From the IMG/VR virus record IMGVR_UViG_3300035698_013242, positions 1-25,965 of that record: a stretch of DNA of 25,965 nt; one strand, 5' to 3'. The position numbers and the translations under genes are program-made. The DNA comes from a virus. The notes under the pieces are model-generated. The model made no database searches and was not told the origin of the DNA. It was given only the letters and a program-made list of their open reading frames with translations. The number at the start of each line of letters is the position of its first letter. Positions within the stretch are counted from its first letter, which is position 1. Positions 6,290-14,176 of the stretch are shown in pieces.

Positions 6290-6727
6290 ATGGCAAGAAA
6301 AAAATATAAAAAGAGAAGTAGCAAGCCCTTCCCAACAAAACTCTTTAAAGAGGCATACTCGGAACCTTCGTCAAAAGAGTGGTTTGTGTATGTTCTTCAG
6401 TCTGAAAGTAGGCTGACAAAGAAAGGCGTTGGTTATACCTATGTAGGAGCCACAAACAACCCGTCACGCCGTTTGAGACAGCACAACGGGGAATTGCTTG
6501 GGGGAGCTAGAAGTACCCTTAGCGGACGGCCTTGGACCATGAAGGCGTTGTTTGGACCTTACGCTGATAGAAGGGAAGCTATGAGGGCTGAATATGCTTT
6601 GAAGCATCGGAAGCGCGGAGAGAATCGTTTTCACTGGGTGGAGAGTGATTCCAAGTGGTGTAGGGGTTTGGGAGTAGCGGACAATCGCTTAGCGGCTATC
6701 AATGAGGGCAAGAAAGCTTTCGTTTAG
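6290..6727 (+). CDS. Slx1-like GIY-YIG endonuclease
   Basis: 145 residues. A single GIY-YIG domain fills most of the protein: WFVYVLQSE, then YTYVGATNNPSRRLRQHNG, the GGARSTLSGRPW block and the helix AMRAEYALKHRKRG with the metal-binding Glu. The GGAR...GRPW segment is typical of the Slx1/UPF0213 branch, which cuts branched or flap DNA. Slx1's RING domain is absent, as in bacterial and viral stand-alone forms. A basic N-terminus (ARKKYKKRSSK) probably binds DNA. Likely roles are resolution of replication or recombination structures, or mobility; the sequence does not decide. An ATG slightly upstream is out of frame. Confidence 0.8.
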   Translation: MARKKYKKRSSKPFPTKLFKEAYSEPSSKEWFVYVLQSESRLTKKGVGYTYVGATNNPSRRLRQHNGELLGGARSTLSGRPWTMKALFGPYADRREAMRAEYALKHRKRGENRFHWVESDSKWCRGLGVADNRLAAINEGKKAFV

Positions 6728-6811
6728 GATACCGGAAATGCTGTCTTCTAAATAAACCAGTTATAAAAAAGATAGGGGAGAGGCAAAGGCCAGGACAAGG
6801 AGGCTCTTTAG

Positions 6812-7210
6812 ATGACGGGTTTAAAAAGAAATGCTGGGGATGCTAAAAAGTTAGCCCAAAGATATTTGGTTTTAGCTGACATGCAGGGTGTCCCTCCTGA
6901 AGACAGTTGGGGCGATGCCCTAAAGGCTTTGCAGACACTGGGTAAAAAGGCAAAGCTCCCTGTCAGCTTCACCTCTATTAAAGCGAAGAGCTTTAAGGTA
7001 AAGGTGCCTGCAGAAATGAAGTCCTTATTTAAGACTTTGGAGATAGATCTTAACTGGAAAGCTGGTGAGACCTGGGGCCGACTTCAATGGAGCTATACAC
7101 ATCCCTCCGGCGGAAGTAACGGTATGGATATTGGTTCTGTGGGTTGGGACAACGATGAGGAAAAATGGGGCTGGAGACTAGAAACAGGTCAGTATGGCCT
7201 TATAGGCTAG
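6812..7210 (+). CDS. Hypothetical protein of a tandem paralog pair, 132 aa (copy A)
   Basis: Not recognised. N-terminal helix (KKLAQRYLVLAD), a basic beta-rich centre (FKVKVPAEMKSLFKTLEID) and a Gly/Trp-rich end (HPSGGSNGMDIGSVGWDND, then WGWRLETGQYG). The end is shared with the next gene, position by position. AAGGAGG precedes the ATG. The Trp/Gly-rich C-terminus suggests a compact beta domain; the role is unknown. Confidence 0.65.
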   Translation: MTGLKRNAGDAKKLAQRYLVLADMQGVPPEDSWGDALKALQTLGKKAKLPVSFTSIKAKSFKVKVPAEMKSLFKTLEIDLNWKAGETWGRLQWSYTHPSGGSNGMDIGSVGWDNDEEKWGWRLETGQYGLIG

Positions 7211-7269
7211 ACCTCCTGTCCTATGCAGTTCCAAATGTTTTTATATATGTGCCATTTTTAGGAGGCCAC

Positions 7270-7647
7270 ATGAGTTATTCTGCGGAGAAATTAGCACAGC
7301 GGTATTTTGGCGAGACCGGAGTTCAAGCGGCCATCCATATTGGGCCGGAGGATCCCGAAGGGCCAAAGATGGCTTTACAGGGTTTGCTTAATTATGCGAG
7401 GTTGCCCATTAAGATTAGGGAAGCTAAGACAAAGGATTATGCCGTAAAGGTTCCTATGGGTTTTGGCTCCTTATTTCGGACTATAACGATCCATGTAGAA
7501 TGGGATGCCAGACGTAACCAAGGTAGTGTAGGATGGAATTACCAACATCCTAGTATGGGGTCCAACGGGATGAACATTGGTCGATTTGGTTTGGATGGGG
7601 ATCGTTGGACTTGGCGGTCGGAGACGGGGACTTTCGGTAGCGTTTAA
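7270..7647 (+). CDS. Hypothetical protein of a tandem paralog pair, 125 aa (copy B)
   Basis: Paralog of the 6812 product: AEKLAQRYF at the start, KVPMGFGSLFRTITIHVEW in the centre and HPSMGSNGMNIGRFGLDGD then WTWRSETGTFG at the end. The start at 7270 follows AGGAGG; an in-frame upstream start at 7165 would run through the end of copy A without a ribosome site. It is convergent with the reverse pncC-like gene; the two stop codons are separated by one base. Confidence 0.65.
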   Translation: MSYSAEKLAQRYFGETGVQAAIHIGPEDPEGPKMALQGLLNYARLPIKIREAKTKDYAVKVPMGFGSLFRTITIHVEWDARRNQGSVGWNYQHPSMGSNGMNIGRFGLDGDRWTWRSETGTFGSV

Positions 7648-7648
7648 G

Positions 7649-8155
7649 TTAAGATATCCTATCCAAAAATAGTTGTAGTGCTGCAAGGACACATTCCTCT
7701 TTGCTTTTTTGTCTGTCTTGGCTCTGAAGTTCCACCTTTATGGTGGGGGTTAGCCTCCGCATTAGACACCAATTGTCTGATGCGATAGCTATATAAGCGA
7801 CCCCAAGTTCCCCCTCCGGATTGGCGGGGTCTTTACGAGAGAGTGTTCCAGTAATCCCGATACCAAAGGTAGCTCGTTTTGCCCCTAACCTAGCCATAGC
7901 TTCAGCCGTTTCGGCACTGTAAACCCCGTAACGTTTAATGATGTCACCCATATCGTCTGGCCCTAAGAAAGAGCTTAGATCAATCTTGGCCATATTGCTG
8001 TAGGTGACGTAGCCATATCCAAAGACTCTACTAGACCCCTCTACATTGGTGATAGCGTTAGCTATGGCACCACCCGTACAGGATTCCACGGTACATACCG
8101 TCATACCGTAGGCTTTGAGTTCTTTGACTACTACTTTTGCTACTTGGTTTATCAT
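7649..8155 (-). CDS. pncC: Nicotinamide-nucleotide amidase (PncC / CinA C-terminal domain family)
   Basis: 168 residues, the normal length of a stand-alone CinA-C domain. Family signatures are clear: TVESCTGGAIANAIT near residue 22, GYVTYSNMAK, YGVYSAETAEAMA, GIGITG and GVAYIAI. The family hydrolyses NMN to nicotinate mononucleotide and ammonia, feeding NAD salvage. The conserved SCTGG nucleophile region is intact, so activity is likely. It lies alone on the minus strand, a cargo-type gene, divergent from the gene at 8243 with a symmetric control region between. A role in keeping NAD up during infection, including against NAD-depleting defences, is inference. Confidence 0.85.
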   Translation of the reverse strand: MINQVAKVVVKELKAYGMTVCTVESCTGGAIANAITNVEGSSRVFGYGYVTYSNMAKIDLSSFLGPDDMGDIIKRYGVYSAETAEAMARLGAKRATFGIGITGTLSRKDPANPEGELGVAYIAIASDNWCLMRRLTPTIKVELQSQDRQKSKEECVLAALQLFLDRIS

Positions 8156-8183
8156 ATCCTCTCCTATTTAGGTCATTTGGCCT

Positions 8184-8227
8184 TTATACTACTCTAGGCT
8201 CCTATTGGATGATCTGGAGTAGTATAA
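8184..8227. promoter_or_regulatory. Perfect 11-bp inverted repeat carrying TATACT on both strands
   Basis: TTATACTACTC (8184-8194) and GAGTAGTATAA (8217-8227) are exact reverse complements, 22 bases apart, between the divergent genes ending at 8155 and starting at 8243. Each arm contains TATACT on one strand (plus at 8185-8190, minus at 8226-8221), a good -10 hexamer. Clear -35 boxes are not visible. It may be a pair of facing promoters, an operator, or both. GATAGGGGGT follows as the likely ribosome site for 8243. Confidence 0.5.
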
Positions 8228-8242
8228 GATAGGGGGTTCCTA

Positions 8243-8824
8243 ATGAGTGTGACTATCAAAGGACCTAGGGACTATGCCCCAGGGCATTTACCTATCGGCA
8301 TAATTGACACTACTTCTAGATCTAAAACTTGGTCCCGAGGTTTGTCACCCTTTTTGCTAGGTCCAGTATCTTTGTATGAGGGGGCTCCTGTAGCACAGGC
8401 TCAATCTGTGGAGAATGCTTGGCAATTTTCTAAGGTCTACCCAAAGTATGTCATGATCAATGGAGACCCTTCCGAAGGCTATTTCCGTTGGGCCGCTGAG
8501 GGCTGGGCCGATAGACGGGGACAACGTTATCCTATGGGTAAAGGACAAAAGCCCGCTTACACTTGGTGGGCTGGTGAACGGTTGGACTATGTTGAAGCTA
8601 AGCGAAAGGTTTATATTCCTCTTTATGTACGGGCTGTCCTCAAATCGGAGGCTTGGCAAAGGCTACTGGTTTTGTATAGGCAGCAAAAAGAAATAGTGCT
8701 TTGGGACTTTGATGGTTTTGATTACCAAGCACGAGGGCTTTCTTTTAAAGATGCTGTGGCCTGTAGAGACTATAAGTTGGGGCATGGGATGATCTTGGCG
8801 GGCTTACTGGATCAGTTGGGTTAG
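8243..8824 (+). CDS. DUF6939-like phage protein, 193 aa
   Basis: From memory this resembles the DUF6939 family of phage and bacterial proteins: an IIDTTSRSK strand, a FSPF/LSPF-like loop, AQSVENAWQFSKVY, EAKRKVYIPLYVRAVL, and a final VLWDFDGFDY strand. The family has no established function as far as I know. The ordered, conserved polar motifs (Ser-Val-Glu-x-x-Trp; Asp-Phe-Asp) suggest an active site. It is transcribed away from the pncC-like gene with GGGGG as ribosome site. Confidence 0.6.
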   Translation: MSVTIKGPRDYAPGHLPIGIIDTTSRSKTWSRGLSPFLLGPVSLYEGAPVAQAQSVENAWQFSKVYPKYVMINGDPSEGYFRWAAEGWADRRGQRYPMGKGQKPAYTWWAGERLDYVEAKRKVYIPLYVRAVLKSEAWQRLLVLYRQQKEIVLWDFDGFDYQARGLSFKDAVACRDYKLGHGMILAGLLDQLG

Positions 8825-8888
8825 GCTTTTCGTTTTGGCTCCTATACTAAACACATTAATGTAGAATGTTCCTTTAGGAGGCTCTCGA

Positions 8889-9092
8889 ATGCCAGGTCCA
8901 AAACGTATGTATGAGTATATAGCCGATGACGGCACTGTTTTTTGGTCCCTGACAAAGAAACCCTCCATGGTATCTCCACCGACCCGTTTACTCCTCCAAG
9001 ATAAGAAGGGCCTTCTCCTAGGACAGTTTGTTGTTCAGTTACGCTATGAATCGCTGCAGCCACAAACTTCTAAGAGTAAGGAAGAAAAGTAG
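8889..9092 (+). CDS. Small hypothetical protein, 67 aa
   Basis: Not recognised. Beta-rich small protein (YEYIADDGTVFWSLT, then RLLLQDKKGLLLGQF) with a charged tail (KSKEEK). AGGAGG is 7 bases ahead of the ATG. It lies at the left edge of the structural operon and points the same way; it could be a small virion or chaperone-like component, but nothing specific shows it. Confidence 0.6.
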   Translation: MPGPKRMYEYIADDGTVFWSLTKKPSMVSPPTRLLLQDKKGLLLGQFVVQLRYESLQPQTSKSKEEK

Positions 9093-9137
9093 TGGGTAGA
9101 GTAGCAAGGTGAATACCCTAACAAGGAGGACCAGGGA

Positions 9138-9557
9138 ATGAACGACAAGAATAATGAGATTGGAGTCGTAGGAGAAGAAGTTAAGGCCGTAGAGGCAGTG
9201 GAAGAAACTGAAGTGGTAGAAACAGCCCCTTTGGATACTCCCCCGGAAGTTCCAGGTGAAGAAGCACAGGACGCTAATATAGTGGGTGCTTTGACTCCGG
9301 AAGAAATGGCACAGCTTCAGATGCTTCGTCAGCGTGGAAGCCAGTTCACTATGGAAATTGGTACGCTGGAACTTCAGAAAGCCAGACTTTTCGGTACTAT
9401 CGCTGAGATAGAGACCACAGGTCAGGCATTGTTGGAAACAGTTGCTAAACGTTTGGATATCCCGGACGGGCAGCAGTGGCAGGTTATGCCTGATGGTAGG
9501 GCTCGCATTTTAACTAATGTTACCCCCATGCCAAACAGGGCTGCGCCGAAAGCATAA
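9138..9557 (+). CDS. Acidic/coiled-coil phage protein, 139 aa
   Basis: The first 50 residues are acidic and of low complexity (Val/Glu/Ala-rich). Then comes a coiled coil (MAQLQMLRQRGSQFTMEIG, continuing LELQKARLFGTIAEIETTG) and a short beta end (DIPDGQQWQVMPDGRA). AAGGAGG precedes the ATG at a somewhat long spacing. The next gene starts 12 bases after its stop, so it belongs to the virion operon. The shape fits an assembly chaperone or scaffold-type protein, which is an inference. Confidence 0.6.
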   Translation: MNDKNNEIGVVGEEVKAVEAVEETEVVETAPLDTPPEVPGEEAQDANIVGALTPEEMAQLQMLRQRGSQFTMEIGTLELQKARLFGTIAEIETTGQALLETVAKRLDIPDGQQWQVMPDGRARILTNVTPMPNRAAPKA

Positions 9558-9569
9558 TGAGGGCTATAA

Positions 9570-10982
9570 ATGGCAGAAGGCTGGACACCAGATCCTACAG
9601 CACAACCAATACCCCCCCAGAACGGGCAGGTTATAAGTTCGTTTAAGCGTGGTGTTTTGGATGTACGGTGGGATAATCCTGCCCTTCTGGCCAGAAATGG
9701 TGGTTGGACCGTAGTAGGTGTTAATGTTTACCGGTCCGATGTCTCTGACCGAGGCCCTTATTTCAGAGTCAATGAGTATCCTTTAGGCGGGACATTCTTT
9801 CGGGACGGGACTGAGAATGTCTTTGTGTCGAAAGAACCCGTCCTATGGAATAGTTCCTGGCGGTTCAAAGGGGATGCCCCTAATGACCGTCGTTGGGTCT
9901 TTTGTACTCTGCAACCTATCTCTAAAAAAACACCGCAGGGGCCTTATCAAACGGTTACCCCAGCTAATTCTATTTCAGATGTATCCCTTTATATAGATGG
10001 TGTAGAAGTCCCCGTGGAGAGTGTCTTTGGCCCGTCGGGTGAAGTGACACTACTCAACCAGGGTACTTTTGATCAGCTAACAGAGAAGATTGAGTCAGCA
10101 TCCCTTCCTACGGAAAGTAGTGTGGTTGAGATTTCCTATTGGACTAATCGTAATCAGATCCGTTCAGGGTTAGATGCAAATCTATTTTATCGCCTTACGA
10201 CCGTTATACTTGATAGCTCTACACCAAGTGGTTATCGGGAGACGGAACTAGAATTTAGTCCTGCCCTCACCTTAAATGATGTGGAGACTATGGATTACAT
10301 CTGGCGGGAAGCCGTTAGGCGGAATCATTGGATTCTACAACAGGGCGGTGAGCGTGTACGCTTGTTTATCCGTAAACAATCCGGTGTGCCTTGCTCTTGT
10401 CAATTAGATGATAGGCTACGGGAATACTCTAAGCAACCGTCTAATAGATGTACTGCTTGCTTCGGAACAGGTTTCATAGGGGGCTATGAAGGCCCTTACG
10501 ATATTATAGTTGCTCCGGATGATGCTGAACGTAGGATCGCACAAACAGCGATGGGCCGTAAGAAAGAACATACCTATGAGGTGTGGGGTGGTCCTTCTCC
10601 TATGGTTACGCAACGGGATCTCATTGTTAAACAAACTAATGAGCGGTATTCCATCGGTGCTGTGCGTAGACCCTCCAATAGGGGAAACAGACTACAGCAG
10701 CATTTCAGTATTGGTTACCTGGATGAGCAAGATATCAGATACTCCATACCTATAGACGGTATTACATCTTATCCATGGCCACAAACTCGTTATGGTCAAC
10801 AGTTCTATCCGCCTATGCCTGTGGACGGGGAATTGAAACCTGTACAGTGGGCCAACCCCGATACTCCCCCATACCCAGAGGGTGGTTCCTCCCAGATCCC
10901 GATGGAGACTTCAAAGGACAGTACTCCGGATGAGAAGGAAGTTCGCGGACGTACCCCGGTGTGGGAAAACACTTCCTATTAG
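9570..10982 (+). CDS. Virion structural protein with zinc-type Cys cluster, 470 aa
   Basis: The N-terminal part is beta-rich and reads like a fibronectin-III/Ig-type module (VVGVNVYRSDVSDRGPYFRV). A second module (SLYIDGVEVPVESVFGPSGE) resembles those in the sheath. Around residues 274-305 lie CSCQ and CTACFGTGFIGGYEG, a likely zinc site, then a beta domain (YDIIVAPDDAERRIAQTAMG) and a Pro-rich tail. The position just upstream of tail-completion and sheath genes suggests a neck or portal-proximal protein; I cannot assign it further. An inserted nuclease gene follows 9 bases after the stop. Confidence 0.65.
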   Translation: MAEGWTPDPTAQPIPPQNGQVISSFKRGVLDVRWDNPALLARNGGWTVVGVNVYRSDVSDRGPYFRVNEYPLGGTFFRDGTENVFVSKEPVLWNSSWRFKGDAPNDRRWVFCTLQPISKKTPQGPYQTVTPANSISDVSLYIDGVEVPVESVFGPSGEVTLLNQGTFDQLTEKIESASLPTESSVVEISYWTNRNQIRSGLDANLFYRLTTVILDSSTPSGYRETELEFSPALTLNDVETMDYIWREAVRRNHWILQQGGERVRLFIRKQSGVPCSCQLDDRLREYSKQPSNRCTACFGTGFIGGYEGPYDIIVAPDDAERRIAQTAMGRKKEHTYEVWGGPSPMVTQRDLIVKQTNERYSIGAVRRPSNRGNRLQQHFSIGYLDEQDIRYSIPIDGITSYPWPQTRYGQQFYPPMPVDGELKPVQWANPDTPPYPEGGSSQIPMETSKDSTPDEKEVRGRTPVWENTSY

Positions 10983-10991
10983 GGGGCCGTT

Positions 10992-11966
10992 TTGAGATTT
11001 CTAGGTCATTGTCAAATTTGTGGGAGAAGTATCCCAAATTATCGGTCGTTGGGACAACACCTACGACATATGACGGACCCTGTGCATGAAAAACTGAAGT
11101 CCGATTGGGTTCATTGGAAAAATACTTATAGTGCAACTCTTCGTTGTAGAAAATGCGGACAATTATGGGAGATCCTGAAGAAATCCGAAAAGGATAAGAA
11201 ACGGTGTCCTCGATGTGAAGGGCTTCGTTGCTCAATGAGTAAGAGGCAATATGAGAAGATTAAGTTTGATATCCCAGAGGACAAACGCCAACTGATGGCG
11301 GAATCCAATTCAAAAGCTCAATGGGATGGGCTAATGAATCGGACTTTTCGGTGGGAACCTGAGGATGAGGTCTATGAGCAAGTGCGTCTGGGTTTGGAAA
11401 AGGGGATGCACCTAAAGGACATGATGTGCCAGTTTGGTGTTCCTTACGGTGCTTTGCGAGACATTGCTATCCATGCTTTTGGAAAAGAAGCCTTTCAACA
11501 AAAGATGCGGACACGGAAAATTGCGGTTGTACGAAAAATGGTGCAAAAAGCGCAGCATCATAGTGGGCTTGAGGATGCCTTCGTGGGCATGCTTCAAAAA
11601 GCGGGAATCCCTATAGCAGCCCGGAATGTTTGGACCACCTTAGAAGTGCTGGGGGCTTCGTCCCATCGAGAAGTAGACATCAAAATAAATCTTTCGGGAG
11701 GGCGTAAGTTAGTTTTACTTTGTGATGGGGAGGTTTTTCATGGCCCAAAGACTTTGTACGGGGATGCTGAGGCTCGTATATCAGATGATGTGGGTACAGC
11801 TAGAGCCTTTTTCTCATTAGGCTACTCCGTTTGCAGATATTCTGAGTCTGAAATTCATTCCGGATGTGCCCTGTCTCATTTACAACAAATATTTCCTGTT
11901 TTACAGGGGGGTGCGCGAGTGCTACGCCTTTGGCATCCTAAGTTAGAGGAGTTTGTGTATGGCTGA
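10992..11966 (+). CDS. Zinc-finger Vsr-like (EDxHD-type) homing endonuclease
   Basis: 324 residues. C2H2-like zinc finger at the start (CQIC, then HLRHM), a zinc ribbon at residues 52-75 (CRKC and CPRC), a helical recognition region, and a C-terminal nuclease of the Vsr/PD-(D/E)XK fold: Glu194 in SGLEDAF, Asp229 in REVDIKI, Asp245/His250 in LLCDGEVFHG and Asp266 after it. This matches the free-standing EDxHD homing endonucleases of phages such as I-Bth0305I. The start is TTG with GGGGG before it. It sits between two virion genes and overlaps the next gene by 8 bases. Its product probably cuts genomes lacking the insertion. Confidence 0.7.
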   Translation: MRFLGHCQICGRSIPNYRSLGQHLRHMTDPVHEKLKSDWVHWKNTYSATLRCRKCGQLWEILKKSEKDKKRCPRCEGLRCSMSKRQYEKIKFDIPEDKRQLMAESNSKAQWDGLMNRTFRWEPEDEVYEQVRLGLEKGMHLKDMMCQFGVPYGALRDIAIHAFGKEAFQQKMRTRKIAVVRKMVQKAQHHSGLEDAFVGMLQKAGIPIAARNVWTTLEVLGASSHREVDIKINLSGGRKLVLLCDGEVFHGPKTLYGDAEARISDDVGTARAFFSLGYSVCRYSESEIHSGCALSHLQQIFPVLQGGARVLRLWHPKLEEFVYG

Positions 11967-12561
11967 CCAAAGACGGATGAGGGCCATACTTGGCGGACCC
12001 CTAACCAAAATGACCGACATGCCTGTAACACCACAGCTATTAGCTAAGGTGGGGAGGTATATGGTTGAGGCTTTGTCAGATGAATCCCGTAAATACTTCG
12101 CTAAAAGAGGTTGGACAGGAGAGGACCCCCAGGGAGGGCCACCTATCTGGGAATCCTTTTCGTTTCGTTTACGGGGGAAAAAGACATTAGAGATCACCTC
12201 TTCTTTTTATGGGATGGGGGAATTAGCGTTGGGGGATATACCTGAGCGTAAAATGACCTGGCTAACGCAGGACGCTAAAGATAGAAACCCTATGAGCTTT
12301 AATCTCACCAAAAGAGAGCGTCAGTTAGGAATGCGGAAAACGGGTCGAGTGTCTAAAGGGCAACGACTTCCTTTAGTTGTGCCTATTCAGACTAAGGGCG
12401 GTACAGTAGAATTAAGAAGGGCGCCTCTTACTATAGGAGATGCTTGGGTTCATCCTGGTATTGCTAAGTTCACTTTCTTTGAAACAGCAATGCGAAAGTG
12501 GCGTACACGTTGTGCCAAGCTTTTGATGGATGAGTTCCTAAAGAATATGACGGGGGGCTAA
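11959..12561 (+). CDS. Tail-completion-like protein (HK97 gp10-like), 200 aa
   Basis: Basic alpha/beta protein. The start looks helical (LLAKVGRYMVEALSDESRKYF), followed by a Trp/Pro loop (PPIWESFSFRLRG), strands with a central basic stretch, and an end with HPGIAKFTFFETAMRKW and a basic helix. The late 'HPG...F...A...W' signature and helix-strand order recall gp10-type head-tail connector or tail-completion proteins. The ATG at 11959 is preceded by AGAGGA and overlaps the end of the endonuclease gene. The stop overlaps the next start (TAATG). The assignment rests on position and pattern, not on a search. Confidence 0.5.
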   Translation: MADQRRMRAILGGPLTKMTDMPVTPQLLAKVGRYMVEALSDESRKYFAKRGWTGEDPQGGPPIWESFSFRLRGKKTLEITSSFYGMGELALGDIPERKMTWLTQDAKDRNPMSFNLTKRERQLGMRKTGRVSKGQRLPLVVPIQTKGGTVELRRAPLTIGDAWVHPGIAKFTFFETAMRKWRTRCAKLLMDEFLKNMTGG

Positions 12562-13145
12562 TGGTGCGGCAAGCTCGAATAAAGTGTATTTGTAGGTCAA
12601 TCAAGATCCAAGACTTAGGACTTGATTTTGTCCAAGGCCAAGAAATGATTCTGACTCCGGAAGAGGCAGCTCGTTCCCAGGATCTATCTATGGCTGTACG
12701 GAATAACGCCGTCACGATTACATATGAAGCCCTATGTGAACATCGTAGGGAACCAGAGGATAAAACCTTGCAGAAAAATTTAGTACGGTCCCCAGCCCCT
12801 TTCATTGCGGCTAGGGAAGTCCCCAAGGCGGCGCCAGCGGTCGTAGTGGATACGGACGCTATAGCGCAAGAGGTTAAAGAAAAGCTGCTGGAGGCTTTGT
12901 CTGTGGCCCTTCCAGGGTTGTTATCCCAGATACCTCAAGGGGTGTCTTTAGCTCCTACACAGGAACGAGAACCCATTAAGAAAAAGATTGCTCGTAGTAA
13001 GCCAGAAGAGCCTGTTTTTATACCCAAAGATTTGGTTGCAGGTGGTGACGTTGCTACGGTGGCGGTAGAGTCAGTAGAAACGGAAACCGATAGTATTGCG
13101 GCTGCTACAGCTCTGCTTCGGAAAAATAGGAGGCAAAAGAAATGA
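12561..13145 (+). CDS. Hypothetical structural-operon protein, 194 aa
   Basis: Not recognised. The N-terminal 65 residues form a small domain with Cys pairs (CICRS and later LCEH) and the phrase GQEMILTPEEAARSQDL. The rest is Ala/Pro-rich and probably disordered with one helix (EVKEKLLEALSVALPGLL), ending in a basic tail. It shares bases with both neighbours (TAATG before, ATGA after), so it is translationally tied to the tail-completion-like gene and the actin-like gene. It may be an adaptor between them; this is a guess from linkage. Confidence 0.6.
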   Translation: MVRQARIKCICRSIKIQDLGLDFVQGQEMILTPEEAARSQDLSMAVRNNAVTITYEALCEHRREPEDKTLQKNLVRSPAPFIAAREVPKAAPAVVVDTDAIAQEVKEKLLEALSVALPGLLSQIPQGVSLAPTQEREPIKKKIARSKPEEPVFIPKDLVAGGDVATVAVESVETETDSIAAATALLRKNRRQKK

Positions 13146-14176
13146 GTGAGACTACAACTAAAAAGGAAAAAGCACCCCTTGTCCCTCTAGGGGTTGGGTT
13201 GGATATCGGGACCATGAATCTTGTTTCCGCAAGACGAACGGCTAAAGGCGTACAGACTAAGCGTATGCGGGATGTCTTCTTAGACCTCCCCCCTAACGCT
13301 AAAAAGATGCTGAAGCTTTCCGGTACTTCCTTTGTAGACCGTGGAAGTGACATCCTTATTCTAGGGGATGCCGCTATGGAGACGGCTAATGTTTTTGGGC
13401 GAGAGCCTAGGAGACCCTTGTCGTCCGGAATCATCTCCCAAAGTGAATCCTCAAGTTTAGAGGTTCTGGGGTTATTGATTAAGAATGTCTTGGGCGAACC
13501 TACGGTACCAGGTGAGGTTTGTTACTACTCAGTACCAGCGGCCCCTTTGGATGAAGACCGGGACATCATTTATCATAAGGGTGTCTTTCATCGTATTGTC
13601 AAAGAATGTGGCTACACACCCTTCTTTGCAAATGAGGCGATGGCTATCATTTATAGTGAAGCGGCTGCCGAAAGTTTCTCCGGGCTCTCTATCTCGTTTG
13701 GTTCTGGGATGGCTAATGTAGCGTTGGCTATCAATACCATTGAGGGGCTTACCTTTTCAGTGGCTCGTGGCGGTGATTGGATTGATAAGGGTGCAGCGCA
13801 GTCCGTAGGGGCTACTCAAGCCCGTATGTGTGCTATCAAAGAGTCCGGTTTGGATTTGATGAAGCCCACGGACAGGTCCCAGGAAGCTATCGCCTTTTAT
13901 TACCGGAACTTAGTGGAATATGTACTAGAGCAGATTGCAGAAAGGTTCAAAGAGATAGAGGGCAAGTTTAATCTGGCTCGTCCTATTCCTTTGATTGTTT
14001 CCGGTGGTACAAGTTTAGCTGGTGGCTTTATGGAATTCTTCACGGAAGTTTTTGAGGAACGTCGAAAGCGTTTCCCCATGGAGATCTCTGAGATACGACA
14101 TGCACAAGAGCCTTTGAATTCAGTGGCTTATGGCTTACTGATTCAAGCGGTTCAAGAACAGGAGGATATGGAATAA
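13142..14176 (+). CDS. Actin/ParM-like ATPase-fold protein in the tail operon
   Basis: 344 residues, typical for ParM/MreB-type actins. Phosphate-1 loop GLDIGTMNLVSAR (residues 19-31); NEAMAIIYSEA (164-174) matches the connector region; phosphate-2 loop ISFGSGMANVALA (184-196); RGGDWIDKGAA (209-219); adenosine motif IVSGGTSLAGGF (285-296). In ParM/MreB the phosphate-2 loop starts with a catalytic Asp (D-x-G-G); here Ser185 stands in that place, so ATP binding looks kept but hydrolysis may be weak. The gene overlaps both neighbours (ATGA before, TAATG after) inside a virion-assembly operon. A role in tail assembly or particle positioning is inference; plasmid-like segregation is the alternative, but no partner or centromere-like repeat is seen here. 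Confidence 0.75.
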   Translation: MSETTTKKEKAPLVPLGVGLDIGTMNLVSARRTAKGVQTKRMRDVFLDLPPNAKKMLKLSGTSFVDRGSDILILGDAAMETANVFGREPRRPLSSGIISQSESSSLEVLGLLIKNVLGEPTVPGEVCYYSVPAAPLDEDRDIIYHKGVFHRIVKECGYTPFFANEAMAIIYSEAAAESFSGLSISFGSGMANVALAINTIEGLTFSVARGGDWIDKGAAQSVGATQARMCAIKESGLDLMKPTDRSQEAIAFYYRNLVEYVLEQIAERFKEIEGKFNLARPIPLIVSGGTSLAGGFMEFFTEVFEERRKRFPMEISEIRHAQEPLNSVAYGLLIQAVQEQEDME

